In this document: piece after piece, positions 34,783 through 44,335 of the stretch
Layout: each line of letters opens with the position of its first letter
Position numbering within the stretch: position 1 is the first letter of the stretch
NCBI RefSeq assembly: GCF_006716695.1
Contig: NZ_VFPN01000001.1
Coordinates: 930,001 to 994,000 of the forward strand
Reading direction: 5' to 3'
Source of the DNA: Klugiella xanthotipulae
GTDB lineage: Bacteria; Actinomycetota; Actinomycetes; Actinomycetales; Microbacteriaceae
Length of the DNA stretch: 64,000 nt
Program-made: the position numbers and the translations under genes
Notes under the pieces: model-generated
The model's input: only the letters and a program-made list of their open reading frames with translations
Database searches by the model: none
Told to the model about the DNA's origin: nothing

Positions 34783-35361
34783 ATGAGCACAGCATCCGGC
34801 CACCGTCCCGTCACCCGCTGGAGCGGCCTCCCGCTCGTGGCCACCGTCTTCACGGGCATGAACGCCCTCATCCTCACGCTCATCGCGTTTGGCAATATCA
34901 CCGATTGGGACACCAACTGGGATTTTGTCCGCAACGTGATGGGGATGCAGTACACCAACTTCGGCCAGGATGCCGGTATCGGCCTCGACCCGGATGTCAT
35001 GTGGCACGCGGTCGCCCTCGAACCGCTCCAGGTGATCGGCTACATCGGCATTATTGTGGCCGAGACCGTGGCCGCGATTGTACTGATCGTGGCCACCGTC
35101 AAGTGGCTGCGGGCATTTCGGGGTGATACGTTCCAGTCGGCACGCAACTGGTCCACCGCCGGGCTGCTACTGATTGTGGTGATCTTCGGTATCGGGTTCC
35201 TGGCCGTGGGTGGTGAGTGGTTCCAGATGTGGCGGTCGGTGAGCGCCAACGGGATGGAACCGGCACTGCGTTACCTGACGGTGGCCTCCTTCGCCCTCGT
35301 CTTCGTCAACCTGCCCTCGCCGCGGTGGAACACGGCCAAACCGGGAGAACTGCCCAGTTAG
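34783..35361 (+). CDS. DUF2165-like small integral membrane protein
   Basis: 192 residues, four predicted membrane helices (for example VATVFTGMNALILTLIAFGNI and VIGYIGIIVAETVAAIVLIV). The NITDW-TNW-F and GMQ blocks after the first helix fit DUF2165, a family of unknown function. AGGAG lies 7 nt before the ATG. A hairpin directly follows the stop. Confidence 0.75.
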   Translation: MSTASGHRPVTRWSGLPLVATVFTGMNALILTLIAFGNITDWDTNWDFVRNVMGMQYTNFGQDAGIGLDPDVMWHAVALEPLQVIGYIGIIVAETVAAIVLIVATVKWLRAFRGDTFQSARNWSTAGLLLIVVIFGIGFLAVGGEWFQMWRSVSANGMEPALRYLTVASFALVFVNLPSPRWNTAKPGELPS

Positions 35362-35392
35362 GTGTACTGCCCAGCGAAGGACAGTACACCTA
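35359..35392 (+). terminator. Terminator hairpin after the DUF2165-like gene
   Basis: TAGGTGTACTG (35359-35369, overlapping the stop codon) pairs perfectly with CAGTACACCTA (35382-35392). Confidence 0.65.
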
Positions 35393-35543
35393 GCCGCGCC
35401 CACGGGGGACAACACTTTACCCCGGTCGGGGTACACTAAACCGTCGCCGACGCTCTGCTACCACCGGAGACGTCTGCACGCGCAGAACCGGCGTGCATGC
35501 GGCCCTCCTGTACCAACATTCGATGTCGAAAGGTGAGGCCTTC

Positions 35544-36992
35544 GTGACTGTCCCCGCGGAACCCGCAGAAACCAATCTACCCACCACCCCACCCACAACA
35601 GCCGTGTTTACGGCCGCAGAGAAAGACCTCGCCGGCTCCACGCATCTGGCCCACTCGCTCAAACCGCGTCACCTCTCCATGATCGCCCTCGGCGGTGTCA
35701 TCGGCGCGGGCCTGCTGGTCGCGTCGAGCAGCGCCATCACGGCGGCGGGGCCCGGCGTCATCTTCGCCTACATCGCGGCCGGGGTCGTCGTCATCCTCGT
35801 GATGCGAATGCTCGGTGAGATGGCCTCTGCCAGCCCCGAGACGGGTTCCTTCTCCGCCTACGCGACGCGGTTTATCGGCCCCTGGGCGGGCCTCGCCATT
35901 GGGTGGATGTACTGGTGGTTCTGGGTTGTCGTGGTCGGCATTGAGGCCACCGCTGCGGCCAAGATCATCACCAAGTGGCTGCCCGACCTGGACCAGTGGA
36001 TTCCGGCGCTCTTCTTCACCCTGCTCTTCCTGGCCATCAACCTCATCTCGGTCAAGTCGTTTGGTGAGTTCGAGTTCTGGTTCGCCTCGATCAAGATCAC
36101 CGCAATCATCGTGTTCCTCTTCTTTGGCGTCCTGCTGCTGATCGGCATTGTGCCGAGCGCGCACGAGTCCTTCAACCCCGCAGACTTTGGCGGGTTCCTC
36201 CCCTTCGGCATTGGCGGTGTCTTTGCCGCCCTGCTCCCCGTCATCTTCTCCATGTTTGGTGCCGAGGTGGCCACCATCGCGGCCGGTGAGTCGGAGCACC
36301 CCCAGGCCGCCGTGCGCAAGGCCGTCAACTCGGTGGTTTGGCGGATCCTCCTCTTCTATATCGGCTCGATGACGATCATCATCCTTCTCGTCCCCTGGAC
36401 CGAAATAACCCCCGGGATCAGCCCCTTTGTAACGGCGCTTGAGTACACGGGTATTCCAGGGGTGGGTGTGGCGATGGATATCATCGTGCTCTCGGCCCTC
36501 CTCTCGACGCTCAATGCGTCGCTGTATACGGCATCCCGGATGGCGTTCTCCCTGGCCGGGCGCGGCGAAGCCCCCAGGGTTTTCCGCCGGGTGGGTAAAC
36601 GCAACACCCCCTACGTGGCAATCCTGGCCTCCGCGATTGTGGGACTCATCTCGGTGATTCTCAACTACACGGTGCCGGACTACGTCTTTGCGTTCCTCGT
36701 GAACTCGACCGGGGCCACCGCAATCTTTGTCTGGATTGTGATCGCCGTGTCCCAGCTGCGCAGCCGCACGCTTCTCCCCGAGAGCGTCTCGGGCAGCGGG
36801 GTCATCCGAATGTGGGGCCACCCCTGGCTCACCTGGCTGGTGATTGTGGCCCTCTCGGGTCTGCTCGGGTACATGACGTTTAACCCCAACCCCCAGACCC
36901 GCGTTGAGCTCTACGTGAGCCTCACCGTTGCGGCGCTGAGCATCGTCGCCGGGATTGTGGTGCAGCGGAAGCAGCGCAGACTCGCCAGCTAG
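35544..36992 (+). CDS. Amino-acid permease, APC superfamily (GABA permease-like)
   Basis: 482 residues from GTG at 35544, which has GGTGAGG just upstream; in-frame ATGs at 35493 and 35523 are possible but lack as good a site. Twelve membrane helices. Helix 1 carries the APC signature (HLSMIALGGVIGAGLLVASSSAI), and TGSFSAYATRFIGPWAG and FGAEVATIAAGESEHP are conserved family blocks of the AAT/GabP branch. It imports an amino acid with protons. It is monocistronic with its own terminator. Confidence 0.9.
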   Translation: MTVPAEPAETNLPTTPPTTAVFTAAEKDLAGSTHLAHSLKPRHLSMIALGGVIGAGLLVASSSAITAAGPGVIFAYIAAGVVVILVMRMLGEMASASPETGSFSAYATRFIGPWAGLAIGWMYWWFWVVVVGIEATAAAKIITKWLPDLDQWIPALFFTLLFLAINLISVKSFGEFEFWFASIKITAIIVFLFFGVLLLIGIVPSAHESFNPADFGGFLPFGIGGVFAALLPVIFSMFGAEVATIAAGESEHPQAAVRKAVNSVVWRILLFYIGSMTIIILLVPWTEITPGISPFVTALEYTGIPGVGVAMDIIVLSALLSTLNASLYTASRMAFSLAGRGEAPRVFRRVGKRNTPYVAILASAIVGLISVILNYTVPDYVFAFLVNSTGATAIFVWIVIAVSQLRSRTLLPESVSGSGVIRMWGHPWLTWLVIVALSGLLGYMTFNPNPQTRVELYVSLTVAALSIVAGIVVQRKQRRLAS

Positions 36993-37009
36993 CGGATTGT
37001 GACAGCAGC

Positions 37010-37041
37010 AACCGGGCGGGGTGCGAACTCCCCGCCCGGTT
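37010..37041. terminator. Bidirectional terminator
   Basis: AACCGGGCGGGG (37010-37021) pairs perfectly with 37030-37041, with an 8-nt loop, between the convergent permease and ada-alkA genes. Its last base is also the last base of the repair gene's stop codon. Confidence 0.8.
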
Positions 37042-38648
37042 CACGCCCGCCACAGGTGCATCGCCGCGTAGGAGCGCCACGGGGCCCACGCGCGGGCCCG
37101 CTCAGCGAGGATGCGGTGCGCCTGTGGCCGCGGGCCGGCCGGGTCCAGCACGCCCAGGGTGACCGCCCCGGAGACGAGGGCAACGTCGCCGTCCAGCCAG
37201 GCATCCGGGTCACCGAGCGCCCGCATCGAGAGGTAGGCGGCGGTCCACGGACCGATTCCGCGCCGGGCCACGAGTTGCTCCCGCAGCCGACCGGGTTCGG
37301 AGCCCACATCCACCCGTAGCGTACCGTCGGCAAGGTCCCGCGCAGCCGACACGACGGTACGTAGCGACGCGCCGGGCAGTCGTAGCGGACGATCCGGGTC
37401 CAGCGGCTCACCGGCCACCGGCTCGGGCACCCCGGCCACGATCTGCGCGGGGCTGGGAAACACCAGAGACAGACCCGCGAAGGATGACGCGTAGGGCGCA
37501 CCCACCCGCGCCGCGAGCCGACTCAGCTGGGTGCGGGCCGCCCCGACGGAGATCTGCTGTCCCACGATGGCGCGGATCACCTGCTCGTGCGGGTCCACCG
37601 TGCCCGGCACCCGAATCCCGGGGGTGCCCGCCACACTCGGGGCCAGGCGGGGGTCCACGGCCAGGGCGGTATCGACGGCGACCGGGTCGGCATCCAGGTC
37701 AAACGCTCGCCGGATGCGGGACACCGCGGTGGCGACGTCGGCGAGCGAGGGCAGCTCCAGCCGCACCCGCAACCGCCACCCCGAGCCACCCACACGGGTG
37801 GCCGTCACCTCGACCGCCCCCGGGCCGTGCGGCAGGGTGAGCGTGCGGGCGTAGCGCAGCGGGCCAGGCTCGACACCCTCGACAACTTCGACGCCGCGGA
37901 TCGCGCGCGCCGCAAGAAACCGAAAAACGCCGGGAGCATCGAAGGGCTGGCGCACGGGCAGTGCGAGGCCGAGGACGAGGGGGGCTGCCTCGGCCCGACC
38001 CCGCCCCACACCGGGGCTGAGGTGCTCGGACCGGGAGCCTCTCCGCACATCACCGGGCCGGGCCGCAAACACCGTCAGCATCGTGTCGTTGAACTGGCGC
38101 ACCGAGCCAAACCCGGCCGCAAACGCGATGTCGGCCACCCCCAGGTCGGTGCCCTGGAGCAGGCTCCGCGCCGTCTGCGCGCGCCGCGCACGGGCGAGTG
38201 CAAGCGGCCCGGCCCCCAGTTCGGCCACGAGCAGCCGGTGGACGTGCCTCGGGCTGTAGCCGAGGCTCGTGGCGAGGCCGACCACGCCCTCTCGATCCAC
38301 CACACCGTCCGCGATCAGCCGCATCGCCCGCCCGGTCAGGTCGCGGCGCAGGTCCCATTCGGGAGAACCGGGCACGGCCTCCGGGAGGCAGCGTTTGCAG
38401 GCCCGATACCCGGCACCCTGCGCCGCGGCGGAGGTGAGGTAGAACGTGACGTTCCGCTCCCGGGGTGTCCGCGCCGGGCACGAGGGTCGGCAGTAGATAC
38501 CGGTTGACGAGACAGCGGTGTAGAACTGCCCGTCAAACCGCTCGTCCCTGGCGCTGATTGCCCGGTAGCGCTCGGCAAACAGGGCATCACCCTGCGAGCG
38601 GCGGCCCCCCTCCGGGGGGGCGGGGGAATCGACATGATCGGCAGTCAT
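37041..38648 (-). CDS. Ada-AlkA fusion: methylation-damage regulator and 3-methyladenine DNA glycosylase
   Basis: 535 residues, three parts. The Ada metal-binding domain has Cys53, Cys57, Cys84 and Cys87 (YCRPSC...CKRC); Cys53 is the methylphosphotriester acceptor by homology. Next is an AraC-type HTH (about 110-200). The AlkA part has an N-terminal beta domain and an HhH-GPD glycosylase domain (RRGIGPWTAAYLSMRALGDPDAWLDGD, catalytic Asp in the last motif). It should sense alkylated DNA, activate its regulon and excise alkylated bases. This AdaA-AlkA fusion is common in actinobacteria. The ATG overlaps the stop of the upstream PEP-mutase-like gene. Confidence 0.93.
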   Translation of the reverse strand: MTADHVDSPAPPEGGRRSQGDALFAERYRAISARDERFDGQFYTAVSSTGIYCRPSCPARTPRERNVTFYLTSAAAQGAGYRACKRCLPEAVPGSPEWDLRRDLTGRAMRLIADGVVDREGVVGLATSLGYSPRHVHRLLVAELGAGPLALARARRAQTARSLLQGTDLGVADIAFAAGFGSVRQFNDTMLTVFAARPGDVRRGSRSEHLSPGVGRGRAEAAPLVLGLALPVRQPFDAPGVFRFLAARAIRGVEVVEGVEPGPLRYARTLTLPHGPGAVEVTATRVGGSGWRLRVRLELPSLADVATAVSRIRRAFDLDADPVAVDTALAVDPRLAPSVAGTPGIRVPGTVDPHEQVIRAIVGQQISVGAARTQLSRLAARVGAPYASSFAGLSLVFPSPAQIVAGVPEPVAGEPLDPDRPLRLPGASLRTVVSAARDLADGTLRVDVGSEPGRLREQLVARRGIGPWTAAYLSMRALGDPDAWLDGDVALVSGAVTLGVLDPAGPRPQAHRILAERARAWAPWRSYAAMHLWRA

Positions 38649-39490
38649 GACTCTATTGTCGCCCCGACCGGACGACCCGCAGCGGCCGCGAGGCCGTTCA
38701 ACTCCCCGTAGGTGAGGTGGGTTTCACCCGCGGCGTAGGTTCCCGCGGTGCACAGCTCCCGGGTCGCGCGGGCCACAACGGCGTAGGCGGCCTGCGCCAC
38801 CCCCGAGCCCAGGCTCGCCCGGGCAACCCCCAGGTCACCAAGTTCCGCAACCGACGGCGCGCCCGGCCCCACCATCACGTTGAGGGGAACCGGAATCGCG
38901 GCGACGAGGGCAGCGATTGTTTCGCGGTCCACAACACCGGGTACAAAGATCCCACTGGCCCCGGCCGCCACATAGCGGGCGGCCCGGGAAATGGTCTCGG
39001 ATAGCCGATCCTCGACCGGTCCGATGCCCCCGAGGAACACGTCCGTGCGGGCGTTAATGAACAGCGGAATCCCGGCCCGTTCGGCGGTCGTGCGGGCGGC
39101 CTCAATCCGCGCGGCGCACTCGCCCGGCGGGTGCGCCCCATCCTCCAGGTTGATCCCCACCACCCCGGCCGCCAGCAGTCTCGCGACGGTATCCGCCACT
39201 CCGGCGTCCGTCCCGGAGTAGCCGGTCTCGATATCAGCGGTCACCGGAACGCGAACCGCCGCGGTGATCCGGGCAACCGCCGCGAGCGCCCGCTCCCGGT
39301 CGAGCTGGTCGCCATCGGGAAACCCGAGTGACCAGGAGACCCCCGCGCTCGTGGTGGCGAGGGCGGGGGCACCGGCGGCCTCGGCGACCAGGGCACTCGC
39401 GGCATCCCACACGGTGACGAGCGCAAGCGGCCGGGACGGAGTGTGGAGGGCGTGAAAGAGGCGAGCGGTATCTGTGGGTGTTGTCTGCAT
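38645..39490 (-). CDS. Isocitrate lyase/PEP mutase family protein
   Basis: 281 residues from ATG at 39490 (MQTTPTDTARLFHALH), the usual family N-terminus; the longer in-frame extension would cover the fructose-operon control region and is unlikely. The TIM barrel carries the metal-binding motifs DIETGYS and GINLEDG. The isocitrate-lyase KKCGH motif is absent, so it is the small PEP mutase/oxaloacetase-like branch. The substrate is unknown. The start lacks a clear ribosome site. It is co-transcribed with ada-alkA through an ATGA overlap; the reason for that pairing is not evident, though it is common in related genomes to my knowledge. Confidence 0.85.
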   Translation of the reverse strand: MQTTPTDTARLFHALHTPSRPLALVTVWDAASALVAEAAGAPALATTSAGVSWSLGFPDGDQLDRERALAAVARITAAVRVPVTADIETGYSGTDAGVADTVARLLAAGVVGINLEDGAHPPGECAARIEAARTTAERAGIPLFINARTDVFLGGIGPVEDRLSETISRAARYVAAGASGIFVPGVVDRETIAALVAAIPVPLNVMVGPGAPSVAELGDLGVARASLGSGVAQAAYAVVARATRELCTAGTYAAGETHLTYGELNGLAAAAGRPVGATIES

Positions 39491-39600
39491 GGGGACAAGT
39501 CCACACGAGCGCGGCCGCCCGGTCTGGCGGGAATCGGACGCGCGAGTGCACGGGGGACGACACGGGAGTTCACGATCAGCACCGACACCAACCAATGCCC

Positions 39601-39656
39601 GTTTATCTGCGTTTATCTGCGTTTGCTTGACAAAAACAGATAAACACAGGTAGCGT
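39601..39656 (+). promoter_or_regulatory. fru operon promoter and operator repeats
   Basis: Two direct copies of GTTTATCTGC (39601 and 39611) and an inverted copy CAGATAAAC (39637-39645) surround a -35 TTGACA (39627-39632). A -10 TAGCGT follows at 39651-39656 (18-bp spacer). The repeats bracket the promoter as expected for a DeoR-type FruR repressor that responds to fructose-1-phosphate. Confidence 0.8.
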
Positions 39657-39707
39657 TCGGGGGAAGGTGCCGGTGCGCACCGCCCCACTCACCGCTGAGG
39701 AGTATCC

Positions 39708-40496
39708 GTGTTTGCCGAGGAACGTCAAGCGCTCATTGCCGACCGGGTCGCCACGTCGGGCCGCGAGACCGTGGCCCAGCTGGCCGCCCACTTTGCCGTC
39801 ACCCCCGAGACCGTGCGGCGCGACTTGGATGCCCTCGAAGCGGCCCGCCAGCTGCGCCGCGTGCACGGCGGGGCCGTCGCCATCGACCGATTCAGCCTGG
39901 CCGAGGCCAGCATCGGCGAGCGCCAGGCCCGGCGGCAAGACGAAAAAAACCGAATCGCCCGGGCGGCGCTCCGCATGATTCCCTCCAGCAGCACCGGGTC
40001 GATCATCCTGGATTCCGGGTCAACCACCGAGCGGCTCGCCGACCTGCTGGCCGGCTGGGCCCCGGCCACTCCCGGCGACCAGCTTCTCGTCATCACCAAC
40101 GCCGTGCCCATCGCCGCCAAACTCGCGACAGCCCCCGACGTCCAGCTGCACGTTCTGGGCGGGCGGGTGCGCGGGCTTACGAGCGCCATCGTGGGGCCAT
40201 CAACGGCCGCACAGCTCGACGCGCTGCGACCGGATATCGCGTTTATCGGGGCCAACGGCATCCACCCCCGATTCGGGGTGAGCACACCGGATGCCGCCGA
40301 GGCCGCCGCAAAGTCGGCCATGGTGCACGCGGCGCGCCGGGTCGTCGCCCTCGTTGACTCCACCAAGCTGGGCCGCGAAACCCTCGTGCGCTTCGCCGCC
40401 CTCACCGATATCGACGCGCTCATTACGGATGCCGAGCCCGCCGCCGAACTGGCCGACGCCCTCGCCAACGCGGGAGTGGAGGTGGTGGTCGTATGA
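39708..40496 (+). CDS. fruR: Fructose operon repressor, DeoR family
   Basis: 262 residues. The N-terminal DeoR HTH (ETVAQLAAHFAVTPETVRRDLDALE) is followed by a sugar-phosphate-binding domain (ILDSGSTTERLADLL...VITNAVPIAAKL...LGGRVRGLTSAIVGPSTA). GAGGAG lies 6 nt before the GTG start. It is first in fruR-fruK-fruA and probably binds the repeats at 39601-39645, being released by fructose-1-phosphate. Confidence 0.92.
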   Translation: MFAEERQALIADRVATSGRETVAQLAAHFAVTPETVRRDLDALEAARQLRRVHGGAVAIDRFSLAEASIGERQARRQDEKNRIARAALRMIPSSSTGSIILDSGSTTERLADLLAGWAPATPGDQLLVITNAVPIAAKLATAPDVQLHVLGGRVRGLTSAIVGPSTAAQLDALRPDIAFIGANGIHPRFGVSTPDAAEAAAKSAMVHAARRVVALVDSTKLGRETLVRFAALTDIDALITDAEPAAELADALANAGVEVVVV

Positions 40497-41482
40497 TCGT
40501 CACGCTCACCCCCAACCCCAGCCTCGACCGCACAATCGAGCTCACCGGGCCGCTCGAACGCGGCGCGGTGCAGCGCAGCCGCTCCTCACGGGAGGAGCCG
40601 GGCGGTAAAGGCGTCAACATCAGCCGCGCGCTCGGTGCCTCCGGGGTGCTGAGCCTCGCGATCCTGCCGGGGGACGGTGACGACCCGGTGTTGCGGGCAT
40701 TACGGGCGCAGAACATCCCGCATCTGAGCCTGCCCCTCGGTGCGCGACTGCGCAGCAACGTGGCCGTGACGGAGCCGGATGGCACCACCACCAAGCTCAA
40801 TGAGCCCGGCCCCGAGCTGAGTACCGAACAGCAGCAGAACCTGATCGACCTGGTGCTGGGCCACGCCACCGGGGCCGCCTGGCTGGTGCTGGCCGGATCC
40901 CTGCCGCCCGGGGTTCCCGCCGACTTCTACGCCACGCTCACCGCCGCCCTGCGCGGTCGCCTCGGCAACCGGAGCCCGCTCGTAGCGGTGGATTCCTCGG
41001 GTGCACCACTCGCCGCCGCCATTGTCGCCAGCCCCGACCTCATCAAACCCAATGCCGAGGAGCTCGCCGAGCTCACCGGATACCCGGACCCGGCTGGCCT
41101 GGAAGGCGACCCCGCCCGCGTGGCCGACCTGGCCCGCACCCTCGTGGCGCGCGGCGTGGGCGCGGTGCTCGCCACCCTCGGCTCGAAGGGGGCCGTGCTG
41201 ACCACCGCGGAGGGCAGCTGGCTCGCCCAGACCCCGCCCATCCGGGCGCGCAGCACCGTCGGCGCGGGAGACTCCTCGCTCGCCGGCTACCTGCTCACAC
41301 ACGCGGAGGGTGGCGGCCCCGAGGCCCGGCTCCGCCAGGCGGTCGCCCACGGGGCCGCCGCCGCAGGCCTCCCCGGCTCAACCGTCCCCGCCCGATCTCA
41401 GACCAGCCTGGAGGCCGTCACGGTCACCCCGCTCGCGGCCCCCCGAATTCACCCGGCCGCGCCCGCATCACCATCGCAGTAA
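40493..41482 (+). CDS. fruK: 1-phosphofructokinase
   Basis: 329 residues, PfkB family. The N-terminal LTPNPSLDRTIEL and PGGKGVNISRAL blocks and the C-terminal GAGDSSLAGYL with the catalytic Asp are intact. It phosphorylates fructose-1-phosphate to fructose-1,6-bisphosphate in the cytoplasm. The ATG overlaps the fruR stop (ATGA). Confidence 0.95.
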   Translation: MIVTLTPNPSLDRTIELTGPLERGAVQRSRSSREEPGGKGVNISRALGASGVLSLAILPGDGDDPVLRALRAQNIPHLSLPLGARLRSNVAVTEPDGTTTKLNEPGPELSTEQQQNLIDLVLGHATGAAWLVLAGSLPPGVPADFYATLTAALRGRLGNRSPLVAVDSSGAPLAAAIVASPDLIKPNAEELAELTGYPDPAGLEGDPARVADLARTLVARGVGAVLATLGSKGAVLTTAEGSWLAQTPPIRARSTVGAGDSSLAGYLLTHAEGGGPEARLRQAVAHGAAAAGLPGSTVPARSQTSLEAVTVTPLAAPRIHPAAPASPSQ

Positions 41483-41511
41483 CCGTCACACATCCAGAAG
41501 GAGGATGCATC

Positions 41512-43509
41512 GTGAACGCACTCATTACACCCGAGCTCGTGGCCCTCGACGCCACAATCGGGTCGGACCCCACCGCCGTTATTCGACACCTGGCCGGGCT
41601 GGTCGTCTCGACTGGCCGCGCCACCGAGGTCGCGGGGCTCGCCGCCGACGCCCTCGCCCGGGAGGCGAAGACCAGCACGGGTATCCCGGGCGGCCTCGCG
41701 ATCCCCCACTGCCGCTCGGCGGCGGTGCTCGAACCCACGCTCGCGTTTGCGCGACTCGCCCCACCCGTGAGCTTTGGCGCCCCGGATGGCCCTGCTGACC
41801 TGGTCTTTTTCATCGCAGCTCCCGAGGGTGCCGACCAGGCGCACCTCACGGTTCTCTCGCAACTGGCCCGCTCCCTACTCAGGGAGGAGTTCACGGCGGC
41901 GCTGCGCTCGGCGGCGAGCGGCGCGGAGGTGGTTGACCTGGTTTCGGCGGCCGTGTCACCGCCACCCACCCCGGAGCCAGCCCCGGCATCCGCCACCCGC
42001 CACCTCGTCGCGGTGACCGCCTGCCCCACCGGCATTGCGCACACCTACATGGCCGCCGATTCGCTCGTGGCCGCCGCCGCCGAGCGGGGCATCGACCTCC
42101 AGGTGGAGACCCAGGGCTCCGCGGGGGCAACCCCCCTGCCCGCCGCCACGATTGCCGCCGCCGAGGCCGTCATCTTTGCCGTTGATGTGGATGTCCGCGG
42201 CCGCGAACGCTTCGCAGGCAAGCCCGTCATCTCCTCCCCCGTCAAACGGGGCATCGACGAGCCCGGGGTGATGATCGAGGAGGCACTGGCCGCCGCCGCC
42301 GACCCGCACGCCCGCCGCGTGGCCGGTTCGGTGTCCGACGGTGACGCCGCCACAGATCCCGAGGATACCCACGAGAGTGTTGGCCAGCAGCTCAAACGTT
42401 CCCTGCTCACCGGGGTGAGCTACATGATCCCGTTTGTGGCGGGCGGCGGGTTGCTGATCGCGCTCGGCTTCCTCCTCGGCGGCTTCAAGATCACCGACCA
42501 CGCCGACAGCATCGTGCTACAGAACAGCCTCGGTAACCTGCCAGATGGCGGCCTGCTGACCTACCTCGGGGCGGTAGCCTTCAAGATCGGCCAGTTGTCG
42601 ATGGGCTTTCTCGTCCCCGCCCTCGCTGGCTACATTGCCTACGGCATCGCCGACCGGCCGGGCATCGCGCCCGGGTTCACCGCCGGTGCCGTGGCCGTGT
42701 TTATGGGTGCCGGGTTCCTCGGCGGAATCGTCGGTGGTCTCCTGGGCGGCGTGGTGGCCCTGTACATCGGGCGGATCACCGTGCCGCGCTGGCTGCGTGG
42801 GCTGATGCCGGTGGTGATTATTCCGCTCGTCGCGTCGATTGTGGCCTCCGGCCTGCTCTTCCTGGTGCTGGGTGCGCCCATCGCCGCCCTCACGACCGCG
42901 CTCAACGATTGGCTGTCCGGGATGACCGGGGCCTCCGCCGTCCTGCTCGGCATCATCCTGGGCCTGATGATGGCGTTCGACCTGGGCGGACCGGTCAACA
43001 AGGTGGCCTACTCGTTTGCGGTCGCCGGGTTGGGGGCCGGGGCGCTCGATAACCAGGCCCCGTGGCAGATCATGGCCGCGGTGATGGCCGCCGGTATGGT
43101 GCCGCCGCTCGCAATGGCGCTCGCCACCCTGCTCAATCGCCGACTGTTCAGCCCGCCCGAGCGGGAGAACGGCAAGGCCGCGTGGCTGCTGGGGGCCTCC
43201 TTCATTTCGGAGGGTGCCATCCCGTTTGCCGCCGCCGACCCGCTGCGGGTGATCCCCGCGAGCATGCTGGGGGCCGCCGTCACGGGCGCGCTGTGTATGG
43301 CAACGGGCGTCACCTCGCAGGCCCCGCACGGCGGAATCTTTGTGTTCTTCGCCATCGGCAACCTGGGGATGTTCCTGGTCGCCATCGCCACCGGCACCGT
43401 CATCTCCGCCCTCACCGTCATTGCCCTGAAGCGCTACGCCCGCCGCGCGCCGATGGCGAGCGCGGATACCCCCGTCGCCCAGAGGGAGGCCCAGCCCAGC
43501 GTCGTGTAA
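41512..43509 (+). CDS. fruA: PTS fructose transporter subunit IIABC
   Basis: 665 residues in the order EIIA-EIIB-EIIC. The EIIA phospho-His is His66 in GLAIPHCRS. EIIB has Cys171 in VTACPTGIAHTYMAADSL. EIIC starts near residue 290 (LLTGVSYMIPFVAGGGLLIALGFLLGG) and has about nine helices. It imports fructose as fructose-1-phosphate. AAGGAGG lies 8 nt before the GTG start and 16 nt after fruK. No HPr gene is adjacent. Confidence 0.95.
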   Translation: MNALITPELVALDATIGSDPTAVIRHLAGLVVSTGRATEVAGLAADALAREAKTSTGIPGGLAIPHCRSAAVLEPTLAFARLAPPVSFGAPDGPADLVFFIAAPEGADQAHLTVLSQLARSLLREEFTAALRSAASGAEVVDLVSAAVSPPPTPEPAPASATRHLVAVTACPTGIAHTYMAADSLVAAAAERGIDLQVETQGSAGATPLPAATIAAAEAVIFAVDVDVRGRERFAGKPVISSPVKRGIDEPGVMIEEALAAAADPHARRVAGSVSDGDAATDPEDTHESVGQQLKRSLLTGVSYMIPFVAGGGLLIALGFLLGGFKITDHADSIVLQNSLGNLPDGGLLTYLGAVAFKIGQLSMGFLVPALAGYIAYGIADRPGIAPGFTAGAVAVFMGAGFLGGIVGGLLGGVVALYIGRITVPRWLRGLMPVVIIPLVASIVASGLLFLVLGAPIAALTTALNDWLSGMTGASAVLLGIILGLMMAFDLGGPVNKVAYSFAVAGLGAGALDNQAPWQIMAAVMAAGMVPPLAMALATLLNRRLFSPPERENGKAAWLLGASFISEGAIPFAAADPLRVIPASMLGAAVTGALCMATGVTSQAPHGGIFVFFAIGNLGMFLVAIATGTVISALTVIALKRYARRAPMASADTPVAQREAQPSVV

Positions 43510-43522
43510 TACGGTAGGCGAT

Positions 43523-44335
43523 ATGCCGTTTACGCCCAGCCACGCCATCGTCGCGATCCCGTTTCAGCGCACCGGAATTCCGGTGGCTGCCGTGGCGATC
43601 GGGGCGATGGCCCCCGACCTGCCAATCTTTTTTGACCTGGGCGTGTCCTACGAAACCACCCACGAGTTCCCGGGCCTGCTGCTCGCAGCGCTGCCCCTCG
43701 CGGCGCTGCTGACCCTGGTCTGGCGGGTGCTGCTACGGCCGGTGGCGTGGGTGCTCCTGCCCACGCCGCTGGCCCGTCGCCTCCCCGCCGACTGGGCCGG
43801 AACCGCCCGCGATGGCTGGCGCTCGCTCACCGCAGGGCGCGGGGCCGTCGGCGGGCTTCTGCTGGTTGCGGGTCTCCTCCTGGGCGTGGCCAGCCACGTG
43901 CTCTGGGACGAGTTCACCCACGGCGGCCGTTGGGGGGTTGCACTGCTCCCCGCCCTCGGCCGCGACTGGGCCGGGATGCCCGGCTACCTGTGGGCCCAGT
44001 ACGCCTCCTCGCTCCTGGGGCTGATCGTCCTCGCCGGGTGGGCGGCCCGCGCGCTGCGCCGGGCCACGCCCGTGGCAACGCTGCCACCCACCCCCGGCTG
44101 GCTACAGCCCGCGTTCTGGGCCGGGCTCGTCGCGGCCCTGCTACTGGGCGCTGTGATCGTGCTGCCCGCCGTGGATGTGCTGGGCTGGCGGTTTGCGATC
44201 CTGCGGATGGGCATCCGCGGTGGGGCCGGAATACTCGTCGTGATCGTCATCGCGGCGGGCGTAGCCCAGGCCGTGCGACGGCGGATGCCGACGGCGGCTA
44301 CCCCCGCGCCTGTCGCCGCGCCCGAATCGCGCTGA
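43523..44335 (+). CDS. DUF4184 family membrane protein
   Basis: 270 residues. The start MPFTPSHAIVAIPF is the hallmark of DUF4184, and SHVLWDEFTH in the second helix carries conserved His/Asp residues that suggest a metal-dependent membrane hydrolase; this is unproven. About six helices. It starts 13 bp after fruA and may be on its transcript. The 3' end overlaps the convergent DedA gene by 38 bp. Confidence 0.85.
   Translation: MPFTPSHAIVAIPFQRTGIPVAAVAIGAMAPDLPIFFDLGVSYETTHEFPGLLLAALPLAALLTLVWRVLLRPVAWVLLPTPLARRLPADWAGTARDGWRSLTAGRGAVGGLLLVAGLLLGVASHVLWDEFTHGGRWGVALLPALGRDWAGMPGYLWAQYASSLLGLIVLAGWAARALRRATPVATLPPTPGWLQPAFWAGLVAALLLGAVIVLPAVDVLGWRFAILRMGIRGGAGILVVIVIAAGVAQAVRRRMPTAATPAPVAAPESR

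Noticed and set aside
35577-36821. 414-codon minus-strand ORF opposite the permease
   Set aside because: Shadow of the amino-acid permease; very charged, His/Asp-rich composition typical of antisense high-GC frames.
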